Both the position numbers and the translations under genes were made by a program. The notes under the pieces were generated by a model. That model saw only the letters and a program-made list of their open reading frames with translations. It was not told the DNA's origin and made no database searches. Source: Actinomycetota bacterium (lineage in GTDB: Bacteria; Acidobacteriota; Blastocatellia; Chloracidobacteriales; Chloracidobacteriaceae). From it: a DNA stretch of 5,624 bases. The stretch is from contig JAAFHI010000274.1 in the NCBI GenBank assembly GCA_013298335.1, forward strand, positions 1 through 5,624. Direction: 5' to 3'. This document shows, one piece after another, positions 5,297 to 5,624 of this stretch. Each line of letters opens with the position of its first letter. Position 1 is the stretch's first letter.

Positions 5297-5624
5297 TTAC
5301 TTCACCACGAAAATCCGATAGCCGAAGGCCGGGAGCGACACCGAGAACCCGTCGTTCCCGACCGTGACCGCGTCTCCCTTTTCATTCAGCGGCGTCAGCC
5401 TGCGCCCGGACGGCAGCGCATCGCTCTTCGGAACGGCGACGGTCGCCGGTTTGTCGGACGCATTCGTCACGACGACGATCTTTTCCTTTTTGTCATCACG
5501 CAGAAAAGCGTAGGACTTGCCCTGCGCGACGAGATTCGCGGTCGCGCCGTAACGCAACACCGGATGTTCGCGACGGAGTTTCAACAGACTCTGAACCTCC
5601 ATCCACATCGACTGCTGGACCGCG
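5297..5624 (-). CDS. C-terminal part of a GH13 alpha-amylase-family enzyme; N-terminal part outside window
   Basis: The last 108 codons are visible, open to the window edge and ending in TAA (5299-5297). The start of the gene is not in the window; the ATG at 5608 is internal. The segment reads through LLKLRREHPVLRYG, YAFLRDDKKEKIVVVTNAS, then short strands to a terminal SLPAFGYRIFVVK. This is the usual end of the GH13 barrel (final helix with LRREHPxLRxG) followed by the domain C beta-sandwich of alpha-amylases, neopullulanases and cyclomaltodextrinases. Catalytic residues lie outside the window, so the exact activity and any signal peptide cannot be judged. It is on the same strand as the GH15 gene and upstream of it, supporting a shared starch or maltodextrin role, although a gene on the other strand separates them. 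Confidence 0.88.
   Translation of the reverse strand, partial: AVQQSMWMEVQSLLKLRREHPVLRYGATANLVAQGKSYAFLRDDKKEKIVVVTNASDKPATVAVPKSDALPSGRRLTPLNEKGDAVTVGNDGFSVSLPAFGYRIFVVK

Overview
The window looks like a high-GC Gram-negative bacterial chromosome segment, probably environmental. Most coding sequence is strongly GC-biased at third positions, and one enzyme carries a Sec-type signal peptide. I cannot name a phylum. No rRNA, tRNA, CRISPR array, transposase or integrase is visible.

Layout. (1) 1-1062, minus strand: most of a protein that joins a DJ-1/PfpI (Hsp31-like) domain to a Rossmann domain of the NADPH-dependent F420 reductase type; its 3' end is outside the window. (2) 1184-1534, plus strand: a divergent HxlR-family winged-helix regulator, probably controlling its neighbour across a 121-bp shared upstream region. 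(3) 1519-2239: the stop codon of the regulator lies inside a G-run element able to form a G-quadruplex. A related element lies in inverted orientation at the stop codon of the glucoamylase gene. Between them are an 11-bp inverted repeat, a small gene (1694-2050, 118 aa, AT-richer than its neighbours) and a strong rho-independent terminator. (4) 2237-4378, minus strand: a complete secreted GH15 glucoamylase-type enzyme. (5) 4379-4532: divergent promoter region with a perfect 9-bp palindrome and a good sigma70-like promoter. (6) 4533-5279, plus strand: a 248-aa coiled-coil protein containing four near-identical 42-bp (14-residue) tandem repeats. (7) 5297-5624, minus strand: the C-terminal end of a GH13 alpha-amylase-type enzyme.

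How the genes may work together. The GH13 and GH15 genes are on the same strand and fit one starch or maltodextrin breakdown locus, with endo-cleavage by GH13 and glucose release by GH15. The oppositely oriented coiled-coil gene interrupts this locus, so the two are probably not one simple operon. The DJ-1/F420-reductase-like fusion with its HxlR regulator looks like a separate carbonyl or redox stress module; this is inference.

The least explained parts are the paired G-quadruplex elements at two stop codons in inverted orientation, the AT-richer gene between them, the single-chain DJ-1/NADP-domain fusion, and the recently expanded coiled-coil repeat whose copies differ only at synonymous sites.
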